From Paraburkholderia sp. (GTDB lineage: Bacteria; Pseudomonadota; Gammaproteobacteria; Burkholderiales; Burkholderiaceae), in NCBI GenBank assembly GCA_004322045.1, contig SCRN01000018.1:62001-126000 (forward strand): a stretch of 64,000 bases of DNA, in the 5' to 3' direction. Every line of letters starts with the position of its first letter. Position 1 is the first letter of the stretch. The position numbers were made by a program, and so were the translations under genes. Below are positions 1-9,512 of the stretch, one piece after another. The notes under the pieces are model-generated. The model worked only from the letters and a program-made list of their open reading frames with translations. It was not told the origin of the DNA and searched no databases.

Positions 1-1167
1 CCCTTTGCTGCCATCGGCATGCCGAACTTTGACGCCGCCTGCGTTGGCTCGAGCCGCCGCCAACACTTCCGAATGCAAGCTTTCCGGAAAGTCCGACAAC
101 TCGTTCATGCCCGGCAGATTGTTCCGGATCATCCAGGTCGTCGCCAAAATCGCAAACTCACGATCTTGAGGCGCATCCTTATCGTGCACAGGATGTCCCT
201 CGAGCGAGAACCAATAACCCGGCCTCGCGCAACGCAGGCTACCGACGCCGTGAAACCGCTTCATCTGCGATTCCCATGCTTCGACGCGCACGGCGTTTTG
301 TTGCTCGCCCCGCTCACGCTCTTCCCACGTGAAGGCGCCCGTGTAGTCGTACACCTCGCCCCGTGCCGGAATGTCGTCACGCGGGCTGATCGCGCTGTTG
401 ACCTGTTTATGCAAATCCGGCCGCTTGTAGTCGAATGTGCGCGTCGTCAGCTTCGCACTTTGAATCTGCTGCTGCTCTTTCCATTGCGTAAAGCCTTCCA
501 CTTCTTCACGCAAGCCGGTACGAATGAAGCGCACCGCCTCCTGCTCGAGCTGCGGTACGAAGTACAGGTCATCCATGAGCACGAGCGTGTGCGACTTGCC
601 ATCCTCAGCCTGCTCGAAGCGGCCGAACACCCCCGCTTCCTCCAAGCTGCGATGCACGAAATTCCAATCGTCTTCCCATTGCACCCGATACGAATATCGC
701 GGCATGGCTTCGCGTAGATCGAAGCGGTAAGCCCCCTGCGCCGCCGGATGCTGGTCCAACACGTCCGCAACGATTTGCTCGCCCGGTTGCTCCTGCCAAT
801 CGCGCATATCGCGACTCAACGGCAAAAAGCACATCCACGAAGAAAATCTCAATTGGTAGACGGTCAAGAAACCGTCGCTGCCCAACCTCGAGAACGTTTT
901 CACATAGCCGTGATGGGGGAGATAAGTCCGATCCGCTTGCTGAATCCACAGCGTAACCGGTTGCGCGATCAGCGCTTTCACGTCGATCCGTTCACTGCGC
1001 GACGAGACGACGTCTACGATGAATTCATAGTCACGCCCAAGGCGAGACGTGCCCTTCGCCTGCAACGGCACGAGCCAATCCACGCCCAGCGGCGTATCGA
1101 GCTTGATCAAACGATCGCGTTGCGCATGTCCATAGAACAGCGCATCGAAAAGCGGGGTAAAACTCAT
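1..1167 (-). CDS. vgrG: type VI secretion tip protein VgrG, 5' part (runs off left edge)
   Basis: An uninterrupted minus-strand frame of 389 codons runs from an ATG at 1167 (MSFTPLFDALFYGHAQRN) to base 1 with no stop, so the gene continues outside the window. VgrG trimers form the spike on the Hcp tube of the type VI secretion system and carry effectors. Family signs seen: the region QWEDDWNFVHRSLEEAGVF followed by HTLVLMDD, which matches the gp27-like hub (the usual ESDxxFVxRLxEExGI...HxLVLxDD), then TTRTFDYKRPD and a region that normally leads into the gp5 OB-fold. The C-terminal needle is missing from the window. GAGG lies about 8 nt before the ATG. The 208 bp up to the next gene (1168-1375) are unusually AT-rich, consistent with its own promoter. 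No other T6SS gene is visible here, so whether this is an orphan vgrG island or part of a cluster cannot be told. Confidence 0.9.
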   Translation of the reverse strand, partial: MSFTPLFDALFYGHAQRDRLIKLDTPLGVDWLVPLQAKGTSRLGRDYEFIVDVVSSRSERIDVKALIAQPVTLWIQQADRTYLPHHGYVKTFSRLGSDGFLTVYQLRFSSWMCFLPLSRDMRDWQEQPGEQIVADVLDQHPAAQGAYRFDLREAMPRYSYRVQWEDDWNFVHRSLEEAGVFGRFEQAEDGKSHTLVLMDDLYFVPQLEQEAVRFIRTGLREEVEGFTQWKEQQQIQSAKLTTRTFDYKRPDLHKQVNSAISPRDDIPARGEVYDYTGAFTWEERERGEQQNAVRVEAWESQMKRFHGVGSLRCARPGYWFSLEGHPVHDKDAPQDREFAILATTWMIRNNLPGMNELSDFPESLHSEVLAAARANAGGVKVRHADGSKG

Positions 1168-1375
1168 TCCGCGGCCCTCGTTTATTCGAATAATTTTTCG
1201 CGGACGATTCTATCCGATAACCCTTCTCCGACAAAATAATGTCAATCCACATTTAGCATATTCAGAAAGATCCGAATTCCCCGTCGCCTATTTATGCAAA
1301 ACGAGAATTCGCCGCTCTCCGCACACACGTTGTTGCGACGCATACCGCCTCGCTCGGGACGCGCCGCACCGCCCC

Positions 1376-3013
1376 TCAAAACCCCGCAGCCAACCCATCG
1401 CGCCGCGTATCGCTCGCCGCCACGTACCCGCGATCGGGCTCGTCATGCGACAGCTTCCAAATGTATTGGCCCGAGCCGAAATCCATATACGGATCGTCAA
1501 TCGCCTGGATCTTGTGCCCGCGCGCCTCGAGCGCCTGCGCCACGCCGCGATCGAATGTCGATTCGATATCGAGCGTGAAATCGCGATTGACCTTCCAGCG
1601 CGGCGCATCGCACGCCGCTTGCGGCTGCTGGCCGTAGTCGAGCATCCGCACGATCGATTGCAGATGTCCTTGCGGCTGCATATCGCCGCCCATCACACCG
1701 AAGCTCATCACCGGCAATTGCCGTCCCTCCACACGTTCGGTCACGAAAGCCGGAATAATCGTGTGAAAGGGGCGCTTTCCACCTGCGACGACGTTCGGCG
1801 AACGAGGGTCCATCGAAAAACCACAGCCCCGGTTCTGCAGCGCAATGCCCGTCCCCGGCACGACAATGCCCGAGCCGAAGCCCATATAGTTCGATTGTAT
1901 GAAGCTCACCATCATGCCCCGCTCGTCTGCCGCGGTCAGATAGATCGTGCCGCCGGCCCGTGGCATGCCGAACGCAAAATGCGTCGCCCGTTTCGGATCG
2001 ATCAGTGCTGCGCGCGAAGCGAGATAGTCATCGTTCAGCATCTGCTCGGGCGTCACCTCCATTGCGCGGGGATCGGCCACGTACCGGTAGACGTCCGCGA
2101 ACGCGAGCTTCATCGCCTCGATCTGCAAGTGCTGCGAATCGATGCCGTCGCGCGGCAAATCGCGCAGGTTGAATCGCTCGAGAATGCCGAGCGCGATCAG
2201 TGCGGCAATGCCTTGTCCGTTCGGCGGAATTTCATGGACGGTGTAGCCGCGGTAGTCCTTGCCGATCGGCTCGACCCACATCGGCCGATAGTTGCGCAAG
2301 TCGGCTTCGGTCATCGCCCCACCGCCCTCGCGGGAGAACGCGGCAATCTTTGCCGCAGGCTCGCCCTCGTAAAACGCTCGCGGCCCTTGCGCAGCCAGCA
2401 ACCTGAGCGTGCTCGCATGACCGGGCAACCGCACGAGTTCGCTAACGAGCGGCGCGCGCCCGTGCGGCATGAATGCCGCGGCGAAGCCCGGCTGGTCCTT
2501 CAACTCGGGCACTGCCGCCGCCCACTTCTGCGCGACGATGCTCGCCACGGCATAGCCGCGCTCGGCGATATCGATGGCGCTGGCCATCAAATCGCCGAAA
2601 GGCAGCGAGCCGAATTTGGCATGCAGCGCCTCCCAGCCCGCCACGACGCCCGGCACCGTAGCCGTATCCCAACCGCGCTTCGGCTGCTGGGCTACCCCGC
2701 CCGCTTCGCCGTAACGCTGCTTGAAATAGTCGACGCTCCAAGCCGCCGGCGCCACGCCCGAGGCGTTCAATCCGTGCAACTTCGCTCCGTCCCAAACAAG
2801 GGCGAACGCATCTCCCCCCAAGCCGCACGAAACAGGCTCGACGATCGTCAGCGCTGCCGCTGCCGCGATCGCCGCATCCACCGCGTTGCCGCCTTGCCAA
2901 AGGATCCGCAACCCCGCCTGCGCCGCCAGCGGATGCGAAGTCGACACCACGTTGCGCGCGAAGACGGGCAAGCGCGGCGTGGGATAGGGGTTGTGCCAGT
3001 CGAATCGATTCAT
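1376..3013 (-). CDS. gamma-glutamyltransferase family protein (Ntn hydrolase)
   Basis: 545 aa. GGT-family enzymes autocleave and use the new N-terminal Thr as nucleophile to hydrolyse or transfer gamma-glutamyl groups; this subgroup also contains cephalosporin-acylase-like members. Seen: N-terminal GGNAVDAAIAAAAALTIVEP and GGDAFALVW, the ENPPNG-like EIPPNGQG near residue 262, and the presumed cleavage site before Thr356 in PRAGGTIYLTAADERG. That is followed by a glycine-rich oxyanion region (GFGSGIVVPGTG). I chose the ATG at 3013 because GGGA lies 9 nt upstream; an ATG at 3022 has a badly placed ribosome site. No Sec signal peptide is evident, so a cytoplasmic GgtA/YwrD-type enzyme is likely. 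It is divergent from glpR with a 99-bp shared upstream region. Substrate is not predictable. Confidence 0.88.
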   Translation of the reverse strand: MNRFDWHNPYPTPRLPVFARNVVSTSHPLAAQAGLRILWQGGNAVDAAIAAAAALTIVEPVSCGLGGDAFALVWDGAKLHGLNASGVAPAAWSVDYFKQRYGEAGGVAQQPKRGWDTATVPGVVAGWEALHAKFGSLPFGDLMASAIDIAERGYAVASIVAQKWAAAVPELKDQPGFAAAFMPHGRAPLVSELVRLPGHASTLRLLAAQGPRAFYEGEPAAKIAAFSREGGGAMTEADLRNYRPMWVEPIGKDYRGYTVHEIPPNGQGIAALIALGILERFNLRDLPRDGIDSQHLQIEAMKLAFADVYRYVADPRAMEVTPEQMLNDDYLASRAALIDPKRATHFAFGMPRAGGTIYLTAADERGMMVSFIQSNYMGFGSGIVVPGTGIALQNRGCGFSMDPRSPNVVAGGKRPFHTIIPAFVTERVEGRQLPVMSFGVMGGDMQPQGHLQSIVRMLDYGQQPQAACDAPRWKVNRDFTLDIESTFDRGVAQALEARGHKIQAIDDPYMDFGSGQYIWKLSHDEPDRGYVAASDTRRDGLAAGF

Positions 3014-3112
3014 ATGTCGCATTCCCGTTCCGAAAAGGATTCTTTTGCAAAAAAGGCCATTGCCCGAAGGTCTTACAATAGCGCTACTTTGACCGCCCCG
3101 CCGCCGCAAGCC

Positions 3113-3898
3113 ATGAGCCGAGACCCCCGCCTGAGCCTGAACGCCCGTCAACAAGAATTACTCGATTGGGTGCAGCGCGACGGCTTCGTCACGGTCGACG
3201 ATCTAGCCTCGCACTTCGCCGTCACGCCGCAGACGATCCGGCGCGACGTCAATTGGCTGGCCGACATGAACCTGCTGCGCCGCTATCACGGCGGCGCGAG
3301 CCTGCCGACCAGTTCGGAGAACGTTTCCTACACGGCGCGCCAACGCATGTTCCACGACGAAAAGCGGCGCATCGCGGCCCTCGTCGCCACACACATTCCG
3401 GATCAAGCGTCGCTCTTCATCAACTTGGGCACGACCACCGAGGAAGTCGCGCGAGCGCTCAACCGCCATCGGGGGCTGCGCGTCATCACGAACAATCTGA
3501 ACGTGGCCAACATGATGAGCGGCTACCCCGAGTGCGAACTGCTCGTGACGGGCGGTATCGTGCGGCCGTGGGACAAGGGCATCGTCGGTGAATTGGCAAT
3601 CGATTTCATCCGGCAATTCAAGGTCGATTTCGCGATCATCGGCACGTCGAGCATCGAAGCCGATGGGACGCTGCGCGATTTCGATACACGCGAGGTCCGC
3701 GTATCGGAGGCCATCATCGAACATGCGCGTACGGTCTTCCTCGCCGCGGATCATTCGAAATTCGGTCGCCCCGCGCTCGTGCGCCAGGGGCACCTGAGTC
3801 AAATCGATGCGCTGTTCACCGATCGGGACGCCCCCCCCGAGATGGCCGAGACGCTCGCCACCGCCGGGACGCAAGTCTATGTAGCGCCCGCCGATTGA
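3113..3898 (+). CDS. glpR: DeoR-family repressor, probable glycerol-3-phosphate regulon repressor GlpR
   Basis: 261 aa. DeoR-type regulators have an N-terminal winged helix-turn-helix and a C-terminal sugar-phosphate sensor domain. Seen: HTH at about residues 8-55 (RQQELLDWVQRDGFVTVDDL, then TPQTIRRDVNWL and LLRRYHGGA), and the sensor with LGTTTEEVARAL, ITNNLNVANMM, LLVTGG and FLAADHSKFGR. Length is close to the E. coli protein (252 aa). The assignment to GlpR rather than another DeoR member rests on the nearby glpD, glpK and glpF and the operator-like repeat before glpD. A possible -10 (TACAAT, 3074-3079) lies 34 nt before the ATG. Close to the 3' end there is a run of eight C at 3831-3838, which could slip and change the last 20 residues. 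Confidence 0.88.
   Translation: MSRDPRLSLNARQQELLDWVQRDGFVTVDDLASHFAVTPQTIRRDVNWLADMNLLRRYHGGASLPTSSENVSYTARQRMFHDEKRRIAALVATHIPDQASLFINLGTTTEEVARALNRHRGLRVITNNLNVANMMSGYPECELLVTGGIVRPWDKGIVGELAIDFIRQFKVDFAIIGTSSIEADGTLRDFDTREVRVSEAIIEHARTVFLAADHSKFGRPALVRQGHLSQIDALFTDRDAPPEMAETLATAGTQVYVAPAD
3831..3838. repeat. homopolymeric C8 tract inside glpR
   Basis: Eight consecutive C encode part of Ala-Pro-Pro close to the GlpR C terminus. Such runs are slippage-prone, but a one-base change here would alter only about the last 20 residues. Confidence 0.9.
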
Positions 3899-4182
3899 GC
3901 CGTGGCGCGCTTTATTCCATGCTGCACTGCACGCGAAAGTTCAAGTCGATTCTCGAAATTGCCGCGGCAACCGGACCGCTTCCCGTGCCCGAGCTTGTCA
4001 AAGGGAATATTTTGAGGGACCGATTTGGATAAGAACAATCGCTTGACTACACTGCAGTTCCCCGACGCACGTGCGTAGGAGTGCGTGCCAAGGCCATCGC
4101 TTTCCTATTCCCAATAGGTCGAGCGCACGGCGGCAGTTGACCATCGCCCGCCGAGGCAATCCGTTTGCCCATGGAGAGAACA

Positions 4183-4380
4183 ATGCTGAGTCCGCATGAA
4201 TTCGCCACGTTGCTACTCGTCAAGGACGCTCCCAACCAAGTCGATATGGATCGCGAAGAACTCGACGCGCTGCTCGAACAACAACTCGTGCAACTCGAAC
4301 GCCTCGGTTCGGGGCATCAACAATGGCGCCTGACCGAGTCGGGCGACTCGGCGATTCGCGCTATCAAACGCTTTTCCTAG
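4183..4380 (+). CDS. small conserved-looking hypothetical protein, 65 aa
   Basis: 65 aa with no recognised domain. The ATG at 4183 is preferred over a TTG at 4165 because GGAGAG lies 4 nt upstream of it. The protein is acidic, soluble and probably helical: MLSPHEFATLLLVKDAP, then a stretch rich in Asp, Glu and Leu, ending WRLTESGDSAIRAIKRF. The last part (LERLGSG..QWRLTESGDSAIRAI) resembles the recognition-helix/wing end of a small winged-helix protein, so a DNA-binding or protein-protein role is possible; that is inference only. It lies between glpR and a lipoprotein gene. The 284-bp upstream gap has a perfect 12-bp palindrome (ACGCACGTGCGT, 4065-4076) and no other obvious gene. Confidence 0.7.
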   Translation: MLSPHEFATLLLVKDAPNQVDMDREELDALLEQQLVQLERLGSGHQQWRLTESGDSAIRAIKRFS

Positions 4381-4577
4381 CTCTGCTTCGTTGCCGCGCT
4401 AGCTGTCGGCATCTGCCGCCAGCATGGCGGCGCGCGGCCCGTTCGGGTCCCCGTCGCAGGCTGCAGGCTGCGCTCGCCGAGCTTAGCCAAGGCGAGACAG
4501 CGCCTGGCCGCCATTTCGCTGGCACGGAGCGCTGTCGGCGCTCGCACCGGTAACTGCGCCCTCGCGTCTAACTGAAA

Positions 4578-4964
4578 TCACCCTCCTCGCAAGGTCGGGT
4601 CGACCTGCGCGCGCCAATCGATCGCTTTCACTCGCTGAGCGTTGAAGTACTGCGCCCACGTGCGCTGCGCATCGGCGCCGCCACCCGCTCGCATGCGGTA
4701 ATGCTCGGCGATGCCAGCTTCGAACGCACAATAGTCGCTCTGCGTTAGCTTCCCGTGGCGATAGGCCACATAGGCGTCGAACAGCGTCCCGTAGACGGAC
4801 TGCGCGTCGGCCCCGTAATCGGTCTGCGCGCCGCACATCGTCTGCAATGCCGCGAAACGGGACGCTCCCGCCGCCCCCTCTAGTCCCGGCATGCCGGCGC
4901 ACCCTACCGTAAGCGCCGCGCCCACCAGCGCCGCCACGCCCCAACCCGCTGTCGATCCACGCAT
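4578..4964 (-). CDS. putative lipoprotein of unknown function
   Basis: 128 aa. The N terminus (MRGSTAGWGVAALVGAALTVGCAGMPG) is a positively charged n-region, a hydrophobic stretch and the lipobox LTVGC, so Cys22 should be lipidated after signal peptidase II cleavage. The rest is a short helical periplasmic domain with further Cys residues (MCGAQTDYG, DYCAFEAG). GAGGTGA lies about 3 nt before the ATG at 4964. It is convergent with the 65-aa gene and divergent from glpD. No function is recognised. 4381-4577 between it and the 65-aa gene shows only GC-rich sequence with weak inverted repeats. Confidence 0.75.
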   Translation of the reverse strand: MRGSTAGWGVAALVGAALTVGCAGMPGLEGAAGASRFAALQTMCGAQTDYGADAQSVYGTLFDAYVAYRHGKLTQSDYCAFEAGIAEHYRMRAGGGADAQRTWAQYFNAQRVKAIDWRAQVDPTLRGG

Positions 4965-5085
4965 CGCTCACCTCGTCTTCACTTTTGGAGATGGTAGCCG
5001 ATGCACGTCGCCCGGCTATCGCCGCCGGCCTGGTTGCAGGCATCGCTCGAATTCGAACCTAAAACGCGCGCTTTACTTTTTCGAA

Positions 5086-5115
5086 AATGTTCATTAAATT
5101 TCGCAAACGAACATT
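5086..5115. promoter_or_regulatory. candidate GlpR operator upstream of glpD
   Basis: A perfect inverted repeat AATGTTC (5086-5092) and GAACATT (5109-5115) lies in an AT-rich patch 55 to 84 nt before the glpD start. Related half-sites follow (TTCG motifs at 5122-5125 and 5132-5135, and TTTCG at 5099-5103). E. coli GlpR sites have the same TGTTCG/CGAACA type half-sites. The repeat is seen directly; binding by the GlpR at 3113-3898 is inferred. Confidence 0.55.
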
Positions 5116-5169
5116 GATAGGTTCGTTTTATTTCGACGATAGTCGCAGGCATTAGAGGGGACAGAGCAA

Positions 5170-6723
5170 GTGACGCAAGGCAGCCGATACGATCTGCTCG
5201 TCGTGGGTGGCGGGATCAATGGGGCGGGCATCGCGCGCGACGCCGCGGGACGCGGCTTGTCGGTGCTGCTCGTGGAGCAGGACGATTTGGCCTCGCACAC
5301 TTCTTCCTCGAGCACCAAGTTGATCCACGGCGGGCTGCGCTACCTCGAGTACAAGGAGTTCGGCCTCGTGCGCAAAGCGCTGCAAGAGCGCGAGACGCTG
5401 TTGCGGGCAGCCCCGCACATCATTTGGCCGCTGCGCTTCGTCATGCCTCACATGCCTAATCTGCGGCCCGCGTGGCTCATCCGCGCAGGCCTGTTCCTAT
5501 ACGATCATCTGGCGCGGCGGGAACTGTTGCCCGGCTCGCGCGGCATCGATATGCGGCGCCACCCGGCCGGCGCGCCGCTCGTCGATTCGATCGCGCGCGG
5601 CTTCGTCTACTCGGACGGCTGGGTGGACGACGCGCGCCTCGTCGTGCTCAACGCGCTCGATGCGCGCGAGCGCGGCGCAACGGTGCTCACACGGACCAAA
5701 CTCGTCGGTGCGGTCCGCGCGGGCGGCGAATGGCATACACAACTGCGGGGCGCGGACGGCTCGCGGCTCGATGTCCGCGCCGGTGCGATCGCCAATGCGG
5801 CCGGGCCCTGGGTGGGCCAACTCCTGCACGACGCGCTCGGTCGCGGCGCGCACCACAGCGTGCGGCTCGTCAAAGGCAGCCATATCGTGACGCGGCGCCT
5901 GTTCGATCACGATCACGCCTACATCTTTCAGAACCCGGACAAGCGAATCATCTTCGCCATCCCATACGAGCACGACTTCACCCTGATCGGCACGACCGAC
6001 GTCGAATATCACGGCGATCCGTCGCAGGTGGCGATCACCGAGGACGAAACGCGCTACCTGTGCGAATCGATCAACCGCTACTTCAAACGCAAGATCACGC
6101 CGAGCGATGTCTGCTGGACCTATTCGGGCGTGCGTCCGCTGCTCGAAGAAGAAGGGGCCGACAATCCTTCGGCCGTCACCCGCGATTACCGTCTCGAACT
6201 CGACGCGAATGCGGGCGAGGCGCCTTTGCTGTCGGTCTTCGGCGGCAAGATCACGACGTTCCGCAAGCTGGCCGAAGAAGCCGTCGACCGGCTGGCGACT
6301 GTCGCGCCGATCGCCAAGGGCGCATGGACAGCGGGCGTGCCGTTGCCCGGCGGCGATATCGCCCAAGCGAAGTTCGAGCCCTTCGCCGCCGCGTTCGCAA
6401 ACGAACATCCGTGGCTGCCGGCCGAACTGGCCCGGCGCTATGCGCGGGCTTACGGCACGCGTGCTCGCACGCTCGTTGGCACCGCCAAAGCGCTGTCCGA
6501 GCTCGGGCGTGAATTCGCGCCGGGGTTATTCGAGCAAGAGCTGTGTTATTTGCGCGATGTCGAATGGGCGCGTTGCGCCCAAGACGTTCTCTGGCGCCGC
6601 TCCAAGCTTGGGCTGCATCTGCCCGCCGGCACGGTGCAGCAGGTGACGAGCGAGGTGGACGCTTGGTTCGCCCGCGCTCCGGCGCCGGACGCCCCGCGCG
6701 CCCGTTCCGCCTTGGCAGGTTGA
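5170..6723 (+). CDS. glpD: aerobic glycerol-3-phosphate dehydrogenase
   Basis: 517 aa, start GTG at 5170. This FAD enzyme oxidises sn-glycerol-3-phosphate to dihydroxyacetone phosphate and passes electrons to ubiquinone at the inner membrane. Seen: N-terminal Rossmann FAD motif (LLVVGGGINGAGIARDAAGR), the GlpD signature STKLIHGGLRYLE, IANAAGPWVGQLL, and the conserved FAIPYEHDFTLIGTTD and YSGVRPLLEEE blocks. A C-terminal GlpD domain starts around residue 390. Length fits the family (about 500 aa). The AT-rich upstream region carries a probable GlpR operator. It is followed by glpK in the same direction after 252 bp containing a 9-bp repeat array. Confidence 0.96.
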   Translation: MTQGSRYDLLVVGGGINGAGIARDAAGRGLSVLLVEQDDLASHTSSSSTKLIHGGLRYLEYKEFGLVRKALQERETLLRAAPHIIWPLRFVMPHMPNLRPAWLIRAGLFLYDHLARRELLPGSRGIDMRRHPAGAPLVDSIARGFVYSDGWVDDARLVVLNALDARERGATVLTRTKLVGAVRAGGEWHTQLRGADGSRLDVRAGAIANAAGPWVGQLLHDALGRGAHHSVRLVKGSHIVTRRLFDHDHAYIFQNPDKRIIFAIPYEHDFTLIGTTDVEYHGDPSQVAITEDETRYLCESINRYFKRKITPSDVCWTYSGVRPLLEEEGADNPSAVTRDYRLELDANAGEAPLLSVFGGKITTFRKLAEEAVDRLATVAPIAKGAWTAGVPLPGGDIAQAKFEPFAAAFANEHPWLPAELARRYARAYGTRARTLVGTAKALSELGREFAPGLFEQELCYLRDVEWARCAQDVLWRRSKLGLHLPAGTVQQVTSEVDAWFARAPAPDAPRARSALAG

Positions 6724-6826
6724 TGCGGGGCGCGCCTCGGCGAAAGCGCTCGAAGCAAGCCGGGCAGACACGAGCCAGGCGGCACTCGAAAAACGAAGAC
6801 CAAAAACCGAAAACCAAAAAAAGCAA

Positions 6827-6910
6827 AGCAGGACCAGCAGGACCAGCAGGACCAGCAGGACCAGCAGGACCAGCAGGACCAGCAGGACCAGCAGGACCAG
6901 CAGGACCAGC
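6827..6910. repeat. 9-bp tandem repeat array, nine perfect copies
   Basis: The unit AGCAGGACC is repeated nine times without mismatch at 6827-6907, followed by a partial AGC. An A-rich stretch (6788-6828) comes immediately before it. It lies in the glpD-glpK gap, 66 nt before the glpK start, so it would be in the leader of a glpDK transcript or near a glpK promoter. One plus frame reads Gly-Pro-Ala repeats, but that frame overlaps glpD and glpK out of register and is not a credible gene. Confidence 0.97.
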
Positions 6911-6975
6911 CGTAGTTAGCCGTCCCGCGCGCCCGATCGGCGCGGCACATCAAGACAACACATGGAGAAGAGACA

Positions 6976-8481
<1,506 letters not shown>

Positions 8482-8601
8482 TGCGAAGCGCCGCTCGATC
8501 CTCCGCGCGCATGCCCACGAACCCGGCCAGCCGTGCGTGCGCGCGTTCGCTCCATTCAATCAACCAACACATTCAACCATAGCCATTCCGGAGACAACAC
8601 C

Positions 8602-9309
8602 ATGTCGCCTTTAATCGCGGAATTTCTCGGCACGGCGCTGCTCGTGCTACTCGGCAACGGCGCCGTCGCCAACGTATTGCTCGCACGCACCAAAGGCAAG
8701 GGCGCCGATCTGATCGTCATCGTCTGGGGCTGGGCCATGGCCGTGTTCGTCGCCGTCTACGTGACGGCTTCGTTCAGCGGCGCGCATCTGAACCCGGTCG
8801 TCACCGTCAGCCTCGCGCTGGCCGGCAAATTCGCCTGGAGCAAGGTGGCCGGCTATGTGGCGGCGCAGATGCTCGGCGGCATGGCGGGGGCGTTCATCGT
8901 CTGGCTCGCTTACCGCCAGCATTTTTCGACGACGGAAGACGCCGACATCAAGCTCGCCTGCTTCTGCACGGCGCCGGCAATCCGCAGCCTGCCGCACAAC
9001 GTCCTCACGGAGATGATCTGCACGTTCGTGCTGATTCTGGGCGTGCTCTATCTCGCCTCGCCGCAAGTGGGCCTGGGCGCGCTCGACGCACTGCCCGTCG
9101 GCCTGCTCGTGCTCGGCATCGGCATCTCGCTGGGCGGCCCGACCGGCTATGCGATGAGCCCCGCGCGCGATCTCGCGCCGCGCTTGATGCACGCGCTTCT
9201 GCCGATTCCGGGCAAACGCGGCAGCGACTGGCGCTATGCGTGGGTGCCCGTGTTCGGCCCACTCGCCGGCGGCGCCATGGCGTCATGGGTGTACGTCCAC
9301 GCCCATTGA
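8602..9309 (+). CDS. glpF: glycerol uptake facilitator (aquaglyceroporin)
   Basis: 235 aa, with six predicted membrane spans and two half-helices of the MIP family. It allows passive glycerol entry through the inner membrane. Start ATG 8602 has GGAG 8 nt upstream. The two pore motifs that are normally NPA are changed: NPV at residues 64-66 (SGAHLNPVVT) and SPA at 186-188 (GYAMSPARDLAPR). The Arg after the second motif, needed in the selectivity filter, is kept (R189). Operon context with glpK leaves the substrate assignment firm; the effect of the altered motifs on selectivity is unknown. Confidence 0.93.
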   Translation: MSPLIAEFLGTALLVLLGNGAVANVLLARTKGKGADLIVIVWGWAMAVFVAVYVTASFSGAHLNPVVTVSLALAGKFAWSKVAGYVAAQMLGGMAGAFIVWLAYRQHFSTTEDADIKLACFCTAPAIRSLPHNVLTEMICTFVLILGVLYLASPQVGLGALDALPVGLLVLGIGISLGGPTGYAMSPARDLAPRLMHALLPIPGKRGSDWRYAWVPVFGPLAGGAMASWVYVHAH

Positions 9310-9512
9310 AAGCGGCGCAGGTGCGGCCATATGCCGCGCGGCCCGATGGGACGCCGGGGTCTGCAGGAGACTATGACCGAACGCCCTCACCTGCGGCAAA
9401 ACGAGCCGAAGAAGCAGAGCGCACGCACGCCAATGTCCGTATCATTGGCGTCTACTACACGACAATGCGCGCGACGGGGTTGGACCGGCCACCGAGCGTG
9501 CGCCCACTCTTC

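Noticed and set aside
605-949. Short minus-strand frames inside 447-949
   Set aside because: They are out of register with the continuous VgrG frame, which explains the region fully.
1445-3112. Long upstream extension of the glpR frame
   Set aside because: It lies antisense to the gamma-glutamyltransferase gene; DeoR homology starts at 3113.
4065-4076. Perfect 12-bp palindrome ACGCACGTGCGT as an operator
   Set aside because: A single copy without known binding partner; kept only as a note with the 65-aa gene.
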